Source of the DNA: Nostoc sp. NIES-4103
Lineage (GTDB): Bacteria; Cyanobacteriota; Cyanobacteriia; Cyanobacteriales; Nostocaceae
DNA length: 64,000 nt
Reading direction: 5' to 3'
Assembly: GCF_002368335.1 (NCBI RefSeq)
Contig: NZ_AP018288.1
Location: 3,166,724 to 3,230,723, forward strand
Shown: piece by piece, positions 16,831 through 25,963 of the stretch
Position numbering within the stretch: the stretch's first letter is position 1
Layout of the letters: every line of letters starts with the position of its first letter
Notes under the pieces: model-generated
Told to the model about the DNA's origin: nothing
The model's database searches: none
Seen by the model: the letters and a program-made list of their open reading frames with translations, nothing else
Position numbers and translations under genes: made by a program

Positions 16831-17488
16831 GTGGAAAATCTGTTATCTGTCTGCTGTCGCTGCGGATATTGGCTTAGGGCAATATTCTAGCGCAAGTTTA
16901 GTAAAATATTCTAGCGTATATGCTGTGCCATTTCTTTTTGTGTCACCGCTTGTTGACCCATTGCTTTGAATCCTAGCAAGCATCCTTATCCCTATAGGGT
17001 TTTCAGGTTACTCTTGGTGCGTATGACATCAGTTTAGATGCTTTAACTCGCAGCATTAGCCAAATAACGAATTATTTAAGGATATTGCTTTTTTTGCGAT
17101 CGCTAGACACCCTGTAAGACTTCTACTGCCTAAAAGTTGGAAGTTAGCACATCATATCATTAATATTGTTTAACTTTCTATGTTGGTTTCCAGATAATTT
17201 TCATTTCCTGATGAACTAGATAGTCCATCTAGAAGTTCTGACTCCCAAAAAATAATAGCTCTAGTCCTTGTGATGAAAGCTCTTTACGCTCTTTGGTCAA
17301 CCAAGAACACACTTGACTTGAGTTGCAGCCAGGTACTTATTTGCTGAAATTCTTAATTTTTTTCTATGGGTTTGAGGTTTATAGGTTTAAATGCTTTATG
17401 TAAATTGTTAGTCTTCTAGATAATATGGTAGGCTCCGTAGAGCTATGCTAATATATACCGCTAAATATGCAGAGAGGCACAGAACCAG
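16831..17488. other. 658-base spacer downstream of the array
   Basis: No gene of normal quality is visible. CCCTATAGGG at 16990-16999 followed by TTTT is a short palindrome. TATGCTAATAT near 17443 could be an extended -10 element for the thioredoxin-fold gene at 17489. In Anabaena the sequence beside the array belongs to hetF; here nothing on either strand resembles HetF. Confidence 0.5.
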
Positions 17489-17809
17489 ATGAGTTTAGCT
17501 GTCATTAAGTTCTCTTCTCAAGAGTGCGGCATCTGCCACAAAATGTCTTTTTATGACCAAAAGGTGGCTGAAGAGCTGGGTTTGCAATTTATTGATGTGA
17601 AAATGCAAGATACAGCTACTTACCGCAAGTATCGTAAAATTTTGTTAACTCAATATCCTGATAAATCAGACATGGGATGGCCCACTTATATTCTGTGTGA
17701 TTCTCCAGAGGGAGAATTTAAAATTATAGGTGAAGTCAAAGGTGGTCATCCCAAAGGAGAGTTTAGAAGCCGTTTACAAGAGGTTCTGAATTCAACCGCT
17801 AGTGCTTGA
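17489..17809 (+). CDS. Thioredoxin-fold protein with CGIC motif
   Basis: A 106-residue soluble protein. The opening strand AVIKFSSQECGICHKM puts Cys13-Gly-Ile-Cys16 at the active-site position of a thioredoxin fold, and GWPTYIL supplies the cis-proline after the fold's centre. It is likely a small thiol-disulfide oxidoreductase acting in the cytoplasm; CGIC differs from the CGPC of ordinary thioredoxins, so partner and redox potential are likely different. It stands alone 660 bases after the NsiR1-like array. Confidence 0.72.
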   Translation: MSLAVIKFSSQECGICHKMSFYDQKVAEELGLQFIDVKMQDTATYRKYRKILLTQYPDKSDMGWPTYILCDSPEGEFKIIGEVKGGHPKGEFRSRLQEVLNSTASA

Positions 17810-17814
17810 TGGTT

Positions 17815-17902
17815 CAGGCTGGGGAGATGAGGGAGATGAGGGAGATGGGGAAAAATAACTCCTAACTCATAACTCCTAACTCATAACTCCTAATTCCTAA
17901 CT
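17815..17902. repeat. Short tandem repeats between convergent genes
   Basis: GATGAGGGA repeats followed by CTAACTCATAACTC repeats fill the gap between the convergent genes at 17489 and 17903. No terminator hairpin is visible. Confidence 0.75.
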
Positions 17903-18136
17903 CTAATCAGAATTAATCACCTCGAAAGATTTGACTTCTAGGACAGGGCCTATCATGGCAATTGTCATGATATCTTCGCGTACCTGTCCTTTGACTTTTG
18001 CTTTTTGTCCGGCTTTGAGTAAGCTTTTGTCTGCACCTTTGAGGATTTCGTAGGTAACACCCTCATCTGTGACTAACGCCCAAGCGCCAGTGCCAATTTG
18101 ACGACGTTCGATAGTGCCTGTAACTGTGATGCTCAT
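17903..18136 (-). CDS. Small protein of unknown function, OB-fold-like pattern
   Basis: A 77-residue soluble protein that I do not recognise by family. Alternating strands (VTGTIERRQIGTGAWALVTD, TYEIL, GQKAKVKGQVRED, LEVKSFEVI) give a five-strand beta pattern like a small OB-fold such as those in nucleic-acid-aid or lipid-exposed proteins. There are no cysteines and no signal peptide. Good codon use and a complete frame with ATG support a real gene. Repeats fill both flanks, and the subtilisin gene lies upstream on the same strand. Confidence 0.55.
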   Translation of the reverse strand: MSITVTGTIERRQIGTGAWALVTDEGVTYEILKGADKSLLKAGQKAKVKGQVREDIMTIAMIGPVLEVKSFEVINSD

Positions 18137-18139
18137 AAT

Positions 18140-18262
18140 TAAGTGGGGAGTAGGGAGTAGGGAGTTAGGAGTAGGGAGTTAGGAGTAGGGAGTTAGGAGT
18201 TAGGAATAGGGAGTAGAAATTTCCTAGTCCCCAGTACCTAGTCCCCAGTCCCCAGTCCCCTT
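18140..18262. repeat. GGGAGTA/GTTAGGA tandem repeats
   Basis: Runs of AGTAGGG and GTTAGGA (18142-18216) followed by CCCCAGT repeats (18220-18260) fill the spacer between the protease and the 77-residue protein. Confidence 0.75.
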
Positions 18263-20113
18263 CTATGCTGGTTTATTTTCGTTTTTTAATGCTAATCTAG
18301 CCAGCCCATAACAAAGTAGGGCATTGATGATGAGGAAGAACCTAGCTAAGTTACCACTTCCTAAACCCCAAACTGCTGGGTCGTAAATTGCACTGACTGT
18401 CAAGCAAGCTGCAACACCTAGGGTAGAACCAATGGCAAACCATTTCCAACTAGGATGTCCTAGTAATAATGCTATTAAAACAAGGGGAATCAAGACACTG
18501 GCAAATAGGGGATTAAAAGCATTTGTGCCCTGTATGGTGTTGCCGAGTTCGGGAATGGAACTGCCCAAAACTCTCATAGGCCACTGGGGAAGGTCAAAGA
18601 TATAAATTCCTTTGAGGAAGAATAATCCAGAACTGCCAGCTATTAAGCCACTGGATAAAGACCAACTCCAAGTGAAGGGAAAGTAAACTCGTAAAAACCA
18701 AGCTAACAAATAGGAACCCAATACCATGAAAAGTTTGGGTAAAAGTGCGATCGCGCCGCCATCAATCCAAAAACCTGGGTTAAGATAGCCATTATCGCGT
18801 AACCAGCGAAAGAAATCTTGGAAAGTAATTTGCCCCTGAGTAGCAAGTTTAACTGCTGCTTCGGCATTGAGTTGTCCAGCACCATAATAGTTAAAACCAT
18901 CATCTTGGATAACTCTTGCTGATTGCTTGAGGACTTTTAATACTTCATCTGGATCTTTGATACCACTGGCTTTAATTAAAGCTGCCACACCAGCAACGTG
19001 AGGGGAAGCCATGCTAGTACCTTCAAGCCCCACAAATGCAACTTCGCCGTTTTCGTCGATGCTTTCTTGGAGAATGGTACCAGCTTTACTACCACCAGGG
19101 GCGGAGATATCAACCCCAGCACCAAAGTTAGAATAACTTGCTTTTTCGCCATCTGGGCCGAGTGCAGAAACGCCGATAACGTGGGGATAACGTGCTGGAT
19201 AGCTTGCACCATTGGCGTTTTGATTGCCGGCAGCGGCAATTATGACTACACCTTTTCTATGGGCATGTTCTATTGCTTGCTTGATTAATTGGCTATCACC
19301 GCCACCACCCAAGCTCATATTAATCACATCTGCACCGTTATCAGCAGCAAATTTAATGGCTTCGGCAATATCAGCAACGGTACCACCGCCATTGGCACTG
19401 AGTACTTTTAGCGGCATGAGACTGGCTTCGTAAGCAATGCCAGCTACACCATAGTTGTTATTGGTCGATTGAGCAACAGTACCAGCTACATGAGTACCGT
19501 GTCCGTTGTCATCTGTGGCCTCTTCACGGTCGTTAACAAAATCATAGCCTTTGACGAATTTCGTCTGTTCTAAGTCGCGTACACGAGTGATACCTGAATC
19601 AATTACAGCAACGGTGATGCCGCTACCTTTGGTTTGACTCCACGCTCCTTCAACACCAATTTGGTGCAAGTTCCACTGTTTGCTGTAATACTGGTCATTA
19701 GGGCCAGTTAATGAGGGGGTGACTTGCTCACCATCTGAAGATTTTAAAATTGTTGTTAGCCCAACGGCTTCACTTGGCTGGGGAATTATCCTGTAGATGT
19801 AATTTGGTTCGATGAATTCGGTTGCTTTGGCAAATTGAGATTTTTGTAATTCTTTCAGTCGCTGGCGATCGCCTTTGATAATATAAACATTGTCCTGCGC
19901 TGAAAATTTGTTGTCTAATTGGGGTATAACGTTGTATTGCCCTGCGATCGCTTGTAAATCCTGCTTTACTAATTCTCTTGGAATATCTTCCCGAAAATCA
20001 AGCAAAATCGTGTCAAACTCACCTTTAGCTGCTAGCCCCTGAAAATTCAGGTAGCCAAACACAGCAGTTACTAACCCAATGACAAACAAGCACAATAATA
20101 TAAGTCTTCTCAT
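18263..20113 (-). CDS. Subtilisin-family (S8) serine protease with C-terminal membrane domain
   Basis: A 616-residue protease. A signal-like segment (residues 1-24) is followed by a propeptide and the catalytic domain: Asp172 in VAVIDSG, His205 in GHGTHVAG and Ser367 in GTSMASPHVAG, so the triad is complete. After about residue 430 come several hydrophobic segments (IALLPKLFMVLGSYLLAWF and others up to the end), which would tie the enzyme to the membrane with the protease domain outside. This layout resembles cyanobacterial relatives of fervidolysin-type proteases. The substrate is not predictable. It is divergent from the gene at 20234, with 120 bases between starts. Confidence 0.88.
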   Translation of the reverse strand: MRRLILLCLFVIGLVTAVFGYLNFQGLAAKGEFDTILLDFREDIPRELVKQDLQAIAGQYNVIPQLDNKFSAQDNVYIIKGDRQRLKELQKSQFAKATEFIEPNYIYRIIPQPSEAVGLTTILKSSDGEQVTPSLTGPNDQYYSKQWNLHQIGVEGAWSQTKGSGITVAVIDSGITRVRDLEQTKFVKGYDFVNDREEATDDNGHGTHVAGTVAQSTNNNYGVAGIAYEASLMPLKVLSANGGGTVADIAEAIKFAADNGADVINMSLGGGGDSQLIKQAIEHAHRKGVVIIAAAGNQNANGASYPARYPHVIGVSALGPDGEKASYSNFGAGVDISAPGGSKAGTILQESIDENGEVAFVGLEGTSMASPHVAGVAALIKASGIKDPDEVLKVLKQSARVIQDDGFNYYGAGQLNAEAAVKLATQGQITFQDFFRWLRDNGYLNPGFWIDGGAIALLPKLFMVLGSYLLAWFLRVYFPFTWSWSLSSGLIAGSSGLFFLKGIYIFDLPQWPMRVLGSSIPELGNTIQGTNAFNPLFASVLIPLVLIALLLGHPSWKWFAIGSTLGVAACLTVSAIYDPAVWGLGSGNLARFFLIINALLCYGLARLALKNENKPA

Positions 20114-20233
20114 ATTAACTCATCACCGCTATTTGCCAGTTTGCTCACTACGATAACTTATATCCGTCTCCATGTGGATGTATTTTGCACTTTAGTTACA
20201 CAATTTTTACTCAGATTCAGGATAGTTTAAACA

Positions 20234-20668
20234 ATGGAACGTGGTCTTTTGTGGTTGCCTTTGTTAGCAATGTTTTTCTGGTTGGCTTGGCAAGGCTCGA
20301 AGGAGTATCAAAAAGTCGAGGCTTATCGTGCTTGGGCGGAACAATTTGAAAGAGCTAAGTATGATATTTATGCTGTATTGGGTCAAAAAGGTAACAATAT
20401 AACTTGGGGTAAACCCACACCAAAAGGCCCAATAAAACTAGAAACTTTTTCTCTAGTTGATGTTCAAGAAGTCAGGCTGTTGATAGATGGTAAAGCAATA
20501 GAATTAGAAAGGCTGCCTGAAAAAGGTCGGACTATTGAGTTAGAGTTTTTATTGAGTGAAGGTGCTAATTCTGTGCGCGTTCCGTTTACAGAAATTCCTT
20601 TGGCAGCGGAATGGGGTAAGTATTTGCAGGGAGCATTGCAAAATTTACAGTTGGAACAAAATCAGTAG
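20234..20668 (+). CDS. Membrane-anchored protein of unknown function
   Basis: A 144-residue protein with one N-terminal hydrophobic helix (WLPLLAMFFWLAWQG, residues 6-20) and a mixed alpha/beta soluble part of about 120 residues. No known motif was recognised. The soluble part has strands with alternating pattern (VDVQEVRLLIDG, RTIELEFLL, SVRVPFTEI). It is divergent from the protease gene and may share a promoter region with it. Confidence 0.55.
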   Translation: MERGLLWLPLLAMFFWLAWQGSKEYQKVEAYRAWAEQFERAKYDIYAVLGQKGNNITWGKPTPKGPIKLETFSLVDVQEVRLLIDGKAIELERLPEKGRTIELEFLLSEGANSVRVPFTEIPLAAEWGKYLQGALQNLQLEQNQ

Positions 20669-21127
20669 TCGGTAGTCATTAGTTATTATTAGTAGGGTTA
20701 GAGTGTGGTGTGGGCTAGCTCTACTTTGGCAAGTTTTATTAATTATGCCTTAAGTTTTTGCTTGATATAGCAATTCTATTTGTGTTGTGGATAAGTATTT
20801 ATTTACGAACCGCCAAGCACGCCAAGTACGCCAAGAGAAGAAAGAGTTTTATAAAGTCAGGACTTACGCAACGGGTCATGGAAAAACGAACCACTCCAGA
20901 CGCAGAGGACACAGAGGAATGAGAGTTTGAGAGGTTTTTTGCGTAAGTCCTAAAAGTTATCTCAATAGACTCTTGTAAAAGGCTCGATTTTTAATTCTTT
21001 CTCTGCTCCTCTGCGTGAATTAAAAAATATTTATGCAATAAATTTAATAAATTTAGGAATTGTCTTTGGAGCATTTGTAGTGATTTTTATGAATTAAAAA
21101 TATTGAGGCTCTTTTTTAAGAGTGTAG
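20669..21127. repeat. Spacer with CGCCAAG repeats and a MITE-like element
   Basis: CGCCAAG direct repeats lie at 20810-20840. A MITE-like element of the GGACTTACGCA family is at 20860-20950 (listed separately). The rest is AT-rich and holds the promoter region of the lipoprotein gene, with no gene of its own. Confidence 0.7.
20860..20950. mobile_element. MITE-like element, GGACTTACGCA family (copy 2)
   Basis: A 91-base element with a perfect 12-base inverted end GGACTTACGCAA / TTGCGTAAGTCC. The inside includes AACGAACCACTCCAGACGCA, a fragment also recognisable inside the other MITE family at 7623 and 45095. No coding capacity. Confidence 0.75.
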
Positions 21128-22789
21128 TTGGTAATGAAAAATTTTATTCCTTTTTTTGGAGTTGCTTTACTGCTCAATGCTTGTGTTTCCGGCTTGAATG
21201 ATTCTTCGCAAGCAAATAATAATGTTAAACCACAAGCTAAAAATTGTCCAAAGGCTACGGTTGTTTCTTTACCTGCTGTGAAGAAGAATGAAAGCTTTTA
21301 TGATAGGTTTGATTTCCACATTCGCAATATTGTAACAGATGCAGATACGGTTCGGTTTCAGAGTTTAAAGCAGGATTTTGTTTTCTGTCGCGGTGACAAT
21401 TCTTGGACGGTGCAACCAGGAACTCTACCCAAGGAGTTACAGCCGCAAAGTAACTATGTAGCATTTGCACAGGAAACGGTTAATCCTAAGTTCAAAAATA
21501 TCGATTTTCAAGGCAAAACCTATCAGTATCGGGTTTTGAGAGAACCGAAGTTTTCTTTAGGTGAAAATGGTAATATATCAAGAGCTAATGAACCGGAACC
21601 CGCAAAGGATAAAGTTGTCTTTGAGTTAGTTAATCCTCATAGTAAGAAAACTCAGCAAAAAACTTTATATACTCTCAAAGATTTGCAAGATGCAGCGGTT
21701 AAAGCTGGTTATTCGGCAGTAGGAAGTCAATTAGGTTTTCCCCGTATTACTTCTGCTGTAATTTATGATAATCGCATCTGGTGGTCGGTTGCTTTTGAAC
21801 AAGGTGAAGGTAACAATGGTATTGCTACTATTGTCAGTTATGACCCGCAGACTGATAAATTTACCCTCATTCAACCAGAGGAACTCTGGTCTACACAAAT
21901 TACTGATTTAGCAATCACTGGTGATAGAAAGAATCCTACTTTTTGGATGGGTACTAATGTGAGTGGAGAAGGCAATCTTTATATTCCTGCTAAAGGATTG
22001 GTTGCTTACCGTCCTAATTCCCAAAATCCTAATTCGGGTTCTTTGACTGCTTACACTGTTGATAATAGTCCTTTGGTGGGGGCAATTCCTGATAAACTCA
22101 AGTTGGAAAACGACCAACTATGGATCGGTACTGGTAACGGCGTTTGTCGAGTGAAGTGGCAAACTATTGATAATCGTGATTGGTCTTGCTGGCGATTTGC
22201 AGTAATGGCTAAGCTGCCATCAGATGGATTACCACTTTACAGTGCATTGACTAATAAAACTCCTGCTGTATCTTTGTCTGGTAATAACAGTGAGGTTGTA
22301 GAGGTGTTGTGGTGGAGTCCTACAAATTTCCAAACTCTCCAGGGACGCTATGAGGTGAGATATTCTCAAGGCTTTAAGGTGGAGGTGAATGAAGGTGCAA
22401 GTATTTATGAGTTTAAGCGGTCTTTATCACCAGGAAAACCACCTGTTTATTGGCCTGGTTTTCAGTGGCATTGGAATGGCGTTAGCGCAGCTCCTCCGCA
22501 GGAGGCTCGCTTTGTGCGAGGATTGGATGAAGTCTCCCTGAATTTAGTCGGCGGCGGGCCACGAGGCATTGGTTCTGGTCAACTGTCACCGGATGCGCCT
22601 ATTAATTGGAATACTATGCGTGGCGATTTAGAATTACTTCAGCTTTCGGCAAAATCAACTAGTGTAAAATATTACTCTGGTTGGGTTGATGCAGCCAAGC
22701 TTCAACCTTATCTGACGGTTGTGCTACAAGAACGACCACAAAATCCACAAACAAATCCTTTGGCTGCAAAAGTCAACGAATTGAAGTAG
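21128..22789 (+). CDS. Large lipoprotein of unknown function
   Basis: A 553-residue protein with a lipoprotein signal: Met3-start region followed by FGVALLLNACVSG, in which LLNAC is a good lipobox with Cys as the lipidation site. The body is rich in W/F strands and shows two repeated beta modules around IWWSVAFEQ and LWIGTGNGVCRV, suggesting a propeller-like fold. Members of the family could not be named. A segment at about residues 449-462 (SAAPPQEARFVRG) is coded by a GCTCCTCCGCAGGAGGCTCGC-like palindromic repeat (nucleotides 22480-22520) that appears to have been inserted in frame. The gene stands alone. Confidence 0.65.
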   Translation: MVMKNFIPFFGVALLLNACVSGLNDSSQANNNVKPQAKNCPKATVVSLPAVKKNESFYDRFDFHIRNIVTDADTVRFQSLKQDFVFCRGDNSWTVQPGTLPKELQPQSNYVAFAQETVNPKFKNIDFQGKTYQYRVLREPKFSLGENGNISRANEPEPAKDKVVFELVNPHSKKTQQKTLYTLKDLQDAAVKAGYSAVGSQLGFPRITSAVIYDNRIWWSVAFEQGEGNNGIATIVSYDPQTDKFTLIQPEELWSTQITDLAITGDRKNPTFWMGTNVSGEGNLYIPAKGLVAYRPNSQNPNSGSLTAYTVDNSPLVGAIPDKLKLENDQLWIGTGNGVCRVKWQTIDNRDWSCWRFAVMAKLPSDGLPLYSALTNKTPAVSLSGNNSEVVEVLWWSPTNFQTLQGRYEVRYSQGFKVEVNEGASIYEFKRSLSPGKPPVYWPGFQWHWNGVSAAPPQEARFVRGLDEVSLNLVGGGPRGIGSGQLSPDAPINWNTMRGDLELLQLSAKSTSVKYYSGWVDAAKLQPYLTVVLQERPQNPQTNPLAAKVNELK

Positions 22790-22845
22790 AAACTTTGCCA
22801 TGCAACGTCTCTACGAAATGAAAATAACTTGTTCCCCATCGCCCC

Positions 22846-22903
22846 TTATCCCCAAAGGGGGCCCCGAGTTCCCCACTCCCTACTCCCCACTCCCTCCAAA
22901 TTT
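22846..22903. repeat. CACTCCC tandem repeats before thiD
   Basis: Runs of CCCCACTCCCTACTCC precede the thiD ATG by only seven bases. Like the repeats before 6008 and 43542, they make up the 5' untranslated region. Confidence 0.7.
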
Positions 22904-23725
22904 ATGAACGCTGAAACAATATCCAGTGTGCCTGTTGCTTTAACCATTGCTGGTTCAGATAGTGGTGGTGGTGCGGGAATTCAAGCTGATTTACGCACTT
23001 TTGCCTTTCATTGTGTTCACGGTACTAGCGCTATCACCTGTGTCACGGCACAGAACACTTTGGGGGTGGCGCGGGTTGATGCTATGCCAGTGGAGGCAGT
23101 TGTGACGCAAATTCAAGCAGTGGTTGAAGATATCGGCGTACAAGCTGCGAAAACCGGAATGTTACTCAACCAAGAAATTATCTCTGCTGTCGCCCAGCAA
23201 GTAGAAGCTTTACAAATCGATAACTTAGTGGTTGACCCAGTGATGGTATCACGCACCGGGGCACAATTGATTGATGATGAAGCTGTGAAGACTCTGCGCG
23301 AAAATTTGATTCCCAAGGCGGCTATCGTCACACCAAATCGTTATGAAGCACAAATTTTGAGCGGTTTACAAATTAATTCTTTAGATGATATGGGCAAAGC
23401 TGCTCAAACTATTCATGAAAATTTGGGGGCGAAGGCTGTTTTAGTTAAAGGTGGAGGAATGCAAGGAAATTTACGTGGTGTTGATGTCTGGTTTGATGGC
23501 GAAAAGCTGGAAATCTTGACCACAAGGCAAGTAGAAACCAAAAACACTCATGGTACTGGTTGTACACTATCAGCTGCGATCGCTGCTAATCTGGCCATGG
23601 GAAATGACTTGTGGCCAGCAGTACAACAGGCAAAGGAATATGTCACCACTGCACTTTCTTACGCCTTAGATATTGGCAAAGGGCAAGGCCCTGTGGGACA
23701 CTTTTTTCCATTGTTACAAAATTAA
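22904..23725 (+). CDS. thiD: Hydroxymethylpyrimidine/phosphomethylpyrimidine kinase
   Basis: A 273-residue kinase of the ribokinase fold that phosphorylates HMP and HMP-P in thiamine synthesis. The typical start VALTIAGSDSGGGAGIQADL and the C-terminal anion-hole/catalytic segment TKNTHGTGCTLSAAIA (Asp replaced in some; here HGTGC present) leave little doubt. An upstream in-frame codon at 22829 would add 25 residues of repeat-derived sequence (PYPQRGPR-like) with no homology; I therefore use the ATG at 22904. The start codon sits a few bases after CACTCCC repeats and has no obvious Shine-Dalgarno sequence. Confidence 0.93.
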   Translation: MNAETISSVPVALTIAGSDSGGGAGIQADLRTFAFHCVHGTSAITCVTAQNTLGVARVDAMPVEAVVTQIQAVVEDIGVQAAKTGMLLNQEIISAVAQQVEALQIDNLVVDPVMVSRTGAQLIDDEAVKTLRENLIPKAAIVTPNRYEAQILSGLQINSLDDMGKAAQTIHENLGAKAVLVKGGGMQGNLRGVDVWFDGEKLEILTTRQVETKNTHGTGCTLSAAIAANLAMGNDLWPAVQQAKEYVTTALSYALDIGKGQGPVGHFFPLLQN

Positions 23726-24027
23726 CTTTTTGGTCAGTTGTCAGTTGTCAGTTGCTAGTCACCACTAACCACTGACCACTGACCCCTTCGGGGTTCGCCA
23801 GTCGCTCATGGGGGACTCGGGGCCCCCACGACCGAAAGGGAGTGGGGATTGGGGGAGAACCCCCAAGACCGCGCTGGCTCACCACTAACTTTATTCCAAA
23901 TGTAAAGAAAAAATCTTTGCTCTCTCGGCATTTTTCTATTATTCTTGGGCATAGTTTCAGGGATGACTAGAAATTTCTAGTCTCTCTGTATGACCTGATT
24001 ACCTCTATTTTTTATACCAAATCAACA
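23726..24027. repeat. Spacer with GTCAGTT repeats and a REP-like element
   Basis: GTCAGTT repeats at 23740-23760 are followed by a REP-like element (23783-23882) that ends in the common GCGCTGGCTCAC. The remaining 145 bases are plain sequence with no gene and lead to the start at 24028. Confidence 0.65.
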
Positions 24028-24636
24028 ATGCGAACAACCACAGGTTCTGTTCACAGCAATCCTGCAAAACCAACATCTCAAACCTACCCCCCCTCTGTAC
24101 CAATGTACGTTTACCGGGAATTGGCAGCAGAGTTACAAGCAACACAGGCAAAGTTAGATGCACTGACTGCCAAAAACCAACAACTGGTGCAAGAAAACCA
24201 ACTACTCCGCCACGAGGTTAGCAAAGTGGTTCAGTCTTTTTTACACCTGCAAAAATTGGTAGGTTTTGATGCTACACCTGGTTCTCACCAAGCTCAAAAT
24301 TCTTCTTTTGATGGGAAAAGTCTAAATAACCATCCAGCGGCTGATACACATCCACGTCAGCAGTTTTCTCGTTCGCGTCAACCTACGGTTTCTCAAGTGT
24401 CGAACAGCAAAAGTCATCGTTCTGACTTCTCTGTGCCTACAGTGGACATAAATGCCCCAATGCCACAAACAGTCCTCATTGAAGAACAGGAAGTTGGCTA
24501 TTATCCTACCACACAGGCACAGGCAAAGGAATTCAACGGTTGGTGGTTAGCCTTCACTATCTTGTTAATTATGCTTACCGCTTTTGCTGCTGGTTATTTG
24601 ATTGTGCGTCCCCTATTTGAATATCAGAGTCGTTAG
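24028..24636 (+). CDS. Membrane protein with N-terminal coiled coil, unknown function
   Basis: A 202-residue protein with three parts: a coiled coil at about 30-75 (AELQATQAKLDALTAKNQ and following), a Gln/Ser-rich disordered middle, and one membrane helix at about 171-193 (WWLAFTILLIMLTAFAAGYL) close to the C-terminus. This tail-anchored layout would leave the coiled coil in the cytoplasm. An alternative ATG at 24103 (MYVYREL) would still hold all parts. It lies 300 bases before glnB on the same strand but is separated by a promoter-like region. Confidence 0.55.
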   Translation: MRTTTGSVHSNPAKPTSQTYPPSVPMYVYRELAAELQATQAKLDALTAKNQQLVQENQLLRHEVSKVVQSFLHLQKLVGFDATPGSHQAQNSSFDGKSLNNHPAADTHPRQQFSRSRQPTVSQVSNSKSHRSDFSVPTVDINAPMPQTVLIEEQEVGYYPTTQAQAKEFNGWWLAFTILLIMLTAFAAGYLIVRPLFEYQSR

Positions 24637-24832
24637 TTGATACATGCATTTTTGGTGTAATTTATCCAAAATCACTGTTTCAATAAATGAAATTTGTCTT
24701 TTAAGTTACAAAACTACATACAAAAACCTTCACTACACAACAATGTTTCATAATCAGAATCTCAAGGATTGATCAATCCTTGCCACTGCTAATGTCAGAA
24801 TTGCTAATTTGGGCGTATACACTTTAAAAAAA

Positions 24833-24846
24833 GTTGCAATTCTTAC
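24833..24846 (+). promoter_or_regulatory. Possible NtcA-type site upstream of glnB
   Basis: GTT-N8-TAC occurs about 95 bases before the glnB start, close to the NtcA consensus GTA-N8-TAC. The glnB gene is NtcA-regulated in other cyanobacteria. The third base deviates and no clear TAN3T box lies 22 bases downstream, so this is weak. Confidence 0.3.
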
Positions 24847-24940
24847 ATATCTATTTGAAATAGTGCAAATGGTGAAAGTGTCAGACAGTGGATCTGGTTA
24901 GATAGATAAACGAACCTATTAGAACTAAGGAGTCAGGAAG

Positions 24941-25279
24941 ATGAAAAAAGTAGAAGCAATTATCCGCCCATTTAAACTTGATGAGGTAAAAATTGCTTTG
25001 GTGAACGCTGGTATTGTAGGCATGACAGTTTCTGAAGTCCGGGGGTTCGGACGGCAGAAAGGTCAAACTGAACGCTATCGTGGTTCTGAGTACACCGTTG
25101 AGTTTCTGCAAAAGCTGAAAGTGGAAATCGTTGTTGAGGACAGCCAAGTTGATATGGTAGTGGACAAAATTATTGCTGCTGCGCGTACAGGCGAAATTGG
25201 CGACGGCAAAATTTTCATTTCACCTGTTGAGCAAGTTGTTCGGATTCGTACTGGAGAAAAGAACACAGAAGCAGTCTAA
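24941..25279 (+). CDS. glnB: Nitrogen regulatory protein P-II
   Basis: The trimeric 2-oxoglutarate/ATP/ADP sensor that controls N-acetylglutamate kinase, the co-activator PipX, and other partners of nitrogen metabolism. 112 residues is the family length. The opening MKKVEAIIRPFKLDEVK, the T-loop RYRGSEY with Ser49 (the phosphorylated residue in cyanobacteria) and Tyr51, and the C-terminal KIFISPVEQVVRIRTGE are all present. An AAGGAG-like site (AGGAGTC) lies about eight bases before the ATG. It is followed by a terminator at 25301. Confidence 0.97.
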   Translation: MKKVEAIIRPFKLDEVKIALVNAGIVGMTVSEVRGFGRQKGQTERYRGSEYTVEFLQKLKVEIVVEDSQVDMVVDKIIAAARTGEIGDGKIFISPVEQVVRIRTGEKNTEAV

Positions 25280-25300
25280 ATCAAAGTTGCATATATTTGT

Positions 25301-25331
25301 GTTGACTGATGACGGTCAGCAGTCAACTTTT
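25301..25331 (+). terminator. glnB terminator
   Basis: GTTGACTG (25301-25308) pairs exactly with CAGTCAAC (25320-25327), followed by TTTTC. It lies 22 bases after the glnB stop. A very similar sequence, GTGTTGACTGATGATTGTCA, occurs at about 42457, in the spacer before the nitroreductase gene. Confidence 0.7.
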
Positions 25332-25963
25332 CTCGCTCTCGTTCTGCCTTTATGGAACCAATGGTACTAGCTGTTGACGCTACCTGCGAAATTTGCATTG
25401 TGTAGTTTTTTGAAGTGTAGTTGCATAAGGGCTAGACGCATTACCACAGTGCGTGTACTTTAAGGGCAGAACCCTAGCCGGATTTTGAATTTGCTTCACT
25501 GCAACTTGGTAAAATAAAATACTGAGTTGCAGTATTTCCTAATTTCAACTGGAAAATAACATTACCCCAAATACATCTTGATTCGGCTGATTTAGCTATC
25601 AAAGCCTCAATACGCATATTTAAGGTACACAAAAAACCCCCTATGGGCGGATAGGGTAATCAGTATTTATCCGTAGTATTATTGAACTTATAGTTAATTC
25701 GTCGCGATCGCAGTAATTACCGCGATCGTTTTTCTTATTTTAAGCTGTGCGATCGAAAAATGGGATGAGGGGTCAGGGGGTTATGGGGGGATGGGGGATG
25801 GGGGAGATAGGGGAGATGAGGAAGATGAGGGAGATGAGGGAGATGAGGGGGATAAGGGAGAATAATAACTGACAAATGACCCTTCGGGTTCGGCAGTTGC
25901 TTCAAGTCGGCAAAGCCGCCCAACGCACTGCCTCACAACTGACAACTGACAACTGACAACTGA
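25332..25963. repeat. Long spacer between glnB and tyrA
   Basis: The first 400 bases hold no gene; AAAAAACCCCCTATGGGCGG near 25631 and GCGATCGCAGTAATTACCGC near 25704 are hairpin-like. Bases 25760-25860 are GATGAGGG-type tandem repeats, 25880-25935 is a short REP-like element, and 25936-25963 is a run of ACAACTG repeats that touches the end of tyrA. Confidence 0.65.

Noticed and set aside
16831..17488. hetF beside the NsiR1-like array
   Set aside because: No long frame and no HetF-like text on either strand in this interval.
22829..22903. Longer thiD start
   Set aside because: The extra 25 residues translate tandem repeats; the ATG at 22904 begins the conserved domain.
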